Below, one piece after another: positions 14,501 through 17,274 of a stretch of DNA of 17,274 bases. The stretch comes from Isotricha intestinalis. Its lineage: Eukaryota; Ciliophora; Litostomatea; Vestibuliferida; Isotrichidae. The stretch covers positions 1 through 17,274 of the forward strand of contig JAJJLU010000833.1 in NCBI GenBank assembly GCA_023807065.1, read 5' to 3'. The first letter of the stretch is position 1. Each line of letters opens with the position of its first letter. The notes under the pieces are model-generated. The model did not search any database. It saw only the letters and a program-made list of their open reading frames with translations, and was not told the origin of the DNA. The position numbers and the translations under genes are program-made.

Positions 14501-17274
14501 AGTATTATCAGAATTATCAAATTGACTAAATTGACTATTATTAGTAGTTTGAGCAATTATACTTCTCATAGAATTTCTATTAATATACAATTCATTTGAT
14601 TCTTCTTCAAAAATAGAAGTAATAAATAAATAATAATATTTAATTTTATTTAAATCTTTAATTAATTGTTTTTGTTCATAGATAATTTCTAATTTAAAAT
14701 TTGTATTTGAAGATTCTAAAGAATCAATTAAATTATTTAAAGGTAATATTATTTTTGAAAAAGGATCTTCTCCTAATTGACCAACTTCTCTCATATAAAT
14801 ATCATTAATTGATTCATATACATTATTTAAATTAGTTGTTAAAGAACCTTTATTTTGTAATTTTTCAATTTTAAATAAATCAATAACATTAATTTGATAT
14901 TTACTTAATATTTCAGAATTAATAAAAAAAAAGTCTTCAAAGCCTCTACTTAAATTTAATATTTTTCCATTTCTATTTGTAAATAAAAAAGAAGCTCCAT
15001 AATAATTATTATTATTTATCTTTTTACTTCTTTTACCTCTTTTTCTATTATTTTTTTTTGTATTTGTTGTTGAATTTTTATTAATTAATAATTGTTCTTT
15101 TGCTTCTGTTAATTTTAAATAAAAATCAATTGTATTTTGTTTAAAAATTGTGCTTCCTTCAACATCAAATAATATAATATAATTTTCTTTATCTAATAAA
15201 CAAAAATTATTCATTTTTAAAAAATCATTTCCTTCTTCTAAAGTCTTTTTGAAATGATATAAATAAGATTTTGAAAAAGATTTTGGAAAAATATTTTTTG
15301 CATCAAGAGTTTTAAATTCATTATTATGATATTTTAATTTATGAACTAAAGTAGTTGTTGCATATTTTATTTTATATTTTAATCCTGATTTTGTAAATTC
15401 AATTGTTAAAATTAAAGAAAAATATTCATCTGGATCTTTTAAAAAAGAAGTTAATTGATAAGAAAAAAAATTTTGTAACAATAATTCTTTTTTCTTTGAA
15501 ATTTCACCAAAAAAATATTCATAAAAAATAATATATTGATAATAAGGATAACTTACTTTACATTTATATTGAGATAACATTAATTCATTTTCATTTTTTA
15601 AATAACTGTAAGTATCATAAAAATTTTTCACTTTTAAAACATATTTTTTAAAAGTAATAATATCATCATTAAAAAATCTTAATGAATCAATATAATTAAA
15701 AATGAAAGATTTATATCTATCATTTAAAGAAATTAGTCTATCAATACTCTTATAAAAATTATGATATTCTTTAATTATTTTTGAATGATTTTCTTTTTCT
15801 TTTTTCACTGTAATTATTTGTAAATTTCCACTTTTATTATGTAATTCATCATTATATATATTTAATAATTCTTCTTTTAAATTTTCTATTTGTAAAAGAA
15901 CAAAAGTATTTTTTTTTATTTTTGGTTTATCTTTAATTTTTTCAAGAAGAAAAATACATTTATAATAATTTTTTTCAAATATAAAAAGAAAAGTTATAAT
16001 TAAAAGAAAATAAGTTAATATATTCTTTTGATTAAAATTCACATTTAAATATTCTTCTATTTCATTTTCTAAAAAAGAATATAATAAAGGAAAATAAGTT
16101 TTAATGCAATTATGATGAAATTTATTATTACCAATATTATTTAAAAAAGAATTCATTTGATTACTAAAATTTTTAGAATTATAATTATGACAATAAAAGC
16201 AATTTCCATTATTAACTTTTAATTGTTTACATTTTGGATTATGAACTCTTTTTCCAATTTCTAAATTTAATTCTAAAAAAATGTTTTTAAGTAAATTAGG
16301 TTGTTGTTGATAATATAATTCATTTAAAAATTTTAATATTTTATTATTATAACTTTTTGGATTTAAATGAGAAAATTTTAATACTTCTTTTTTAATTCTT
16401 ATATTATCATTATAAAAATGAATTTCAGTTAATAATAAAGAAAGACAAATTTCAACAATTAATTTAATTATTATAGTAGCAGAATCTTTTTGAAGAACTT
16501 TTAAATTATTATTATAATCATATAAACCAATAAATTCAATTCCAGAAGAAACGAAACAAAGAGAAAAAATGAAATAAAAGAATTTTTCTTCATAAAAACT
16601 AGAATAATAACTATCATAATCAAAAAAACAATGAATATATTTAATGATAAAAAAACCTCTTAAAATGCTTTTTAAAATAACTTTATTTTTAAAAGACAAA
16701 TAAAACTCTGATTGAACTGCAGCTTGAATAGCAGAATAATAACTAATTCTAAAATCTTTTTCATTCATTTTATTTATAAAAGGAGATTTATTTCTAATAA
16801 ATAAAGGTTCATTAATTAAAATAGAAGAAAGAATAAATTGATTATAAAAAGAATTAATAACAGGAATAGAAGAAATAGAAATCATAATAATATAAATTAT
16901 ATTATTTTTACTTTTTGAAATTGGATTTAAAATAATTTCCATATAAATTGAATAAAAATATTGAGGAAAAAAATAAAAGAAATAAAATAGTATATAACTA
17001 TATATTGAAAAATGTATTTCATAATATCTACAAATTTTACCTTCATTATCAATTTGTGATTTGAAAAAAAAAAAAAAAATAAAAGATAAAATTGAAAATA
17101 TAAAGAAAATACTTCCAATTATATAATATAATTCTATTCTTTTTATTGTTGATATTATTTCTGCTAAAGTAAATTTTCTTATCCAAAATGAAATACTATA
17201 TTTACTTGTTATATTCCAATCATGTGTTATTACTATTAATGGAATTAATTTTAGGATATATATTAAAAAATATA
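11582..17274 (-). CDS. TmcB-like multi-pass membrane protein with PAS-like region (5' end outside window)
   Basis: A single minus-strand frame runs from TAA at 11582-11584 to the right edge, at least 1896 residues. Numbering here starts at the internal ATG 16940-16942. A further 110 in-frame codons upstream (to 17272) have no stop and encode more membrane helices, so that ATG is not the true start. Hydrophobic segments lie at about 14-30, 88-107, 121-140, 155-171, 308-323, 945-965, 1163-1187, 1485-1510 and 1737-1762. A Cys/His cluster sits at 234-252 (H234, C238, C248, C251, H252). Residues about 500-600 (KNIFPKSFSKSYLYHFKKTL) resemble the PAS-like region of ciliate proteins annotated TmcB/TmcC TPR-repeat. 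Two Asn-rich linkers are at 882-905 and about 1378-1405. The likely role is a membrane sensor or scaffold, with ligand unknown. Family recognition is by overall pattern, so moderate. Confidence 0.8.
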   Translation of the reverse strand, partial: YFLIYILKLIPLIVITHDWNITSKYSISFWIRKFTLAEIISTIKRIELYYIIGSIFFIFSILSFIFFFFFKSQIDNEGKICRYYEIHFSIYSYILFYFFYFFPQYFYSIYMEIILNPISKSKNNIIYIIMISISSIPVINSFYNQFILSSILINEPLFIRNKSPFINKMNEKDFRISYYSAIQAAVQSEFYLSFKNKVILKSILRGFFIIKYIHCFFDYDSYYSSFYEEKFFYFIFSLCFVSSGIEFIGLYDYNNNLKVLQKDSATIIIKLIVEICLSLLLTEIHFYNDNIRIKKEVLKFSHLNPKSYNNKILKFLNELYYQQQPNLLKNIFLELNLEIGKRVHNPKCKQLKVNNGNCFYCHNYNSKNFSNQMNSFLNNIGNNKFHHNCIKTYFPLLYSFLENEIEEYLNVNFNQKNILTYFLLIITFLFIFEKNYYKCIFLLEKIKDKPKIKKNTFVLLQIENLKEELLNIYNDELHNKSGNLQIITVKKEKENHSKIIKEYHNFYKSIDRLISLNDRYKSFIFNYIDSLRFFNDDIITFKKYVLKVKNFYDTYSYLKNENELMLSQYKCKVSYPYYQYIIFYEYFFGEISKKKELLLQNFFSYQLTSFLKDPDEYFSLILTIEFTKSGLKYKIKYATTTLVHKLKYHNNEFKTLDAKNIFPKSFSKSYLYHFKKTLEEGNDFLKMNNFCLLDKENYIILFDVEGSTIFKQNTIDFYLKLTEAKEQLLINKNSTTNTKKNNRKRGKRSKKINNNNYYGASFLFTNRNGKILNLSRGFEDFFFINSEILSKYQINVIDLFKIEKLQNKGSLTTNLNNVYESINDIYMREVGQLGEDPFSKIILPLNNLIDSLESSNTNFKLEIIYEQKQLIKDLNKIKYYYLFITSIFEEESNELYINRNSMRSIIAQTTNNSQFSQFDNSDNTFNSFIKTSQQENNTTIGNIHIFPFNDKIYNILNLAEIILHQFFHIKIPKTKKEKDELNQNEPEKFEKNNNNNNSNINNNNNKNNINNNNNNENHKRTNNEISDKDLLLNRKKKNKKERIKRNNIILKFYPSFVSLLFGIIILYLFLFKIKKNKEIKNFLQESNNCLMLSQTIFQIILKILSIQFIDNGLRDEIFNGTYNNSISFHNEKLTERLSDYLYFNSKFLIFFLPYVPKIGKSNLAFLNELNYSIPTKNGKKEYTLTENIFKDLNADLIYILNRSNIKITFNQSDYYYTSEFISISNYSETEYFMTAIERIKILESFYKNLIFEITEIINCFSKIIKDEVHIHYKYSLITMCLCILFSIFYIFQFFLFLQSTKLLFAKYFISHLQLRFFNIFLITKTAEILEFFENSTRMDYNRKLFEYIEIIDNNEESNIIKILLTERIYDFNMIKINPFNVRTFNYKGDPVSKLIGDDIIEKESIKSSLELSSFTKNVKKIIDSNKQKDNLSKFKRRASLPKIHFSNKIISPSSSNKGNPILKSPRHLPRNLIVPSNFNKTNSNFNISLINNSSNNINNLNNNNVNNNNVSGGNTPPIIQTINQTEQSLYSNNISLTKSTIPLNDTSNRISSTNLKLLNQEKKPLRKNNTIKEDEETTLKFNQNGHKLMKMGIMNSTFLIQLITIIIVFIGLSIIQIILSIRDKNMYISILKTESSIYQYYNYITQFVLTYELSVLSNKEITVNFKGNDFSYPCDLIDKNVEEHNLFNCLKLCYPKILEEVNKVGLGNINKNLKLVRQLRNNFLSENFCEFLATFISNYTEYFPKLGYLSKESYESTLNSCKSIGYNFNSKGLPTAIDSIYELITTYYNDFLSDTNKNEDSNFKRISDLNLYISEIEISKMIRKAALCYYVCFEYDFNKVQNVVIQNETITFIALIILIVSICILFLIYINNLSKENDEIDFFYNIILNTILYKKQ
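12730..12815 (-). repeat. Second Asn-rich tract in the TmcB-like gene
   Basis: This Asn-rich low-complexity coding stretch (NNSSNNINNLNNNNVNNNNV) is followed by SGGNTPP. It lies in the cytosolic-looking Ser/Thr/Asn-rich linker between the third-last and second-last predicted membrane segments. It is less regular than the tract at 14228. Confidence 0.75.
14228..14299 (-). repeat. Asn-rich trinucleotide tract in the TmcB-like gene
   Basis: These are 24 codons on the minus strand, almost all AAT or AAC (Asn), with single Ser, Ile and Lys interruptions. The tract encodes residues 882-905 (numbering from the ATG at 16942) in the linker between the PAS-like half and the next membrane helix. Confidence 0.9.

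Noticed and set aside
17064..17079. A16 homopolymer as a frameshift site breaking the large membrane-protein gene
   Set aside because: The same frame is open on both sides with the run length as given, so no break is needed.
16927..17118. 63-residue minus-strand ORF ending just before the large membrane-protein ATG
   Set aside because: It begins at TTG and lies in a different frame. The large gene's own frame is open through this stretch to the window edge and gives a better membrane-protein continuation.

Overview
The window is extremely A+T-rich eukaryotic nuclear DNA. It opens at base 1 with a telomere-like array of a 7-nt unit, CCCCAAT (G-strand ATTGGGG), so the left edge is probably a natural chromosome end. 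Genes are dense and intron-poor. All seven intact genes end in TAA, and glutamine is written CAA or CAG, so TAA is a true stop here. The telomere unit resembles ciliate repeats (CCCCAA, CCCCAAAA) with an extra T. Together with the gene families (a kinase of ciliate type, a TmcB-like membrane protein, a calmodulin-like protein), this suggests a macronuclear chromosome of a ciliate that keeps UAA as a stop. A litostome or rumen-type ciliate is my best guess, but it is not proven.

Layout from the left: telomere (1-48); about 340 bp of subtelomeric DNA; a CAF1-family deadenylase on the minus strand (386-1408); a cullin on the plus strand (1592-4069), divergent from it; a Ser/Thr kinase with a long Asn/Lys-rich N-terminus and a C-terminal UBA-like end (4298-7168); a five-zinc-finger protein with a C-terminal ubiquitin-interacting motif (7427-8686); an 860-bp stretch without an open gene that holds a decayed PHO80-like cyclin on the minus strand (about 8855-9425); a calmodulin-like EF-hand protein on the minus strand (9547-10005); an unrecognised basic protein on the plus strand (10042-11469), only 36 bp from the calmodulin-like gene; and a very large TmcB-like multi-pass membrane protein on the minus strand (11582 to beyond 17274). 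The last reading frame stays open to the right edge, so the gene is 5'-truncated by the window.

The genes are unrelated housekeeping or signalling functions: mRNA deadenylation, cullin-RING ubiquitination, ubiquitin binding, phosphorylation, calcium sensing and membrane sensing. They are separately transcribed, not an operon. I see no defence island, mobile element, CRISPR array or RNA gene, and no clear sign of a wholly new multi-gene system. The most notable items are the 7-nt telomere unit, the unannotated cyclin relic, block-wise switching between A-ending and T-ending synonymous codons inside genes, the very compact divergent gene pair, and domain oddities: a long charged insert in the cullin, Glu in the kinase activation loop, and Gln at position 12 of EF-hand 1.
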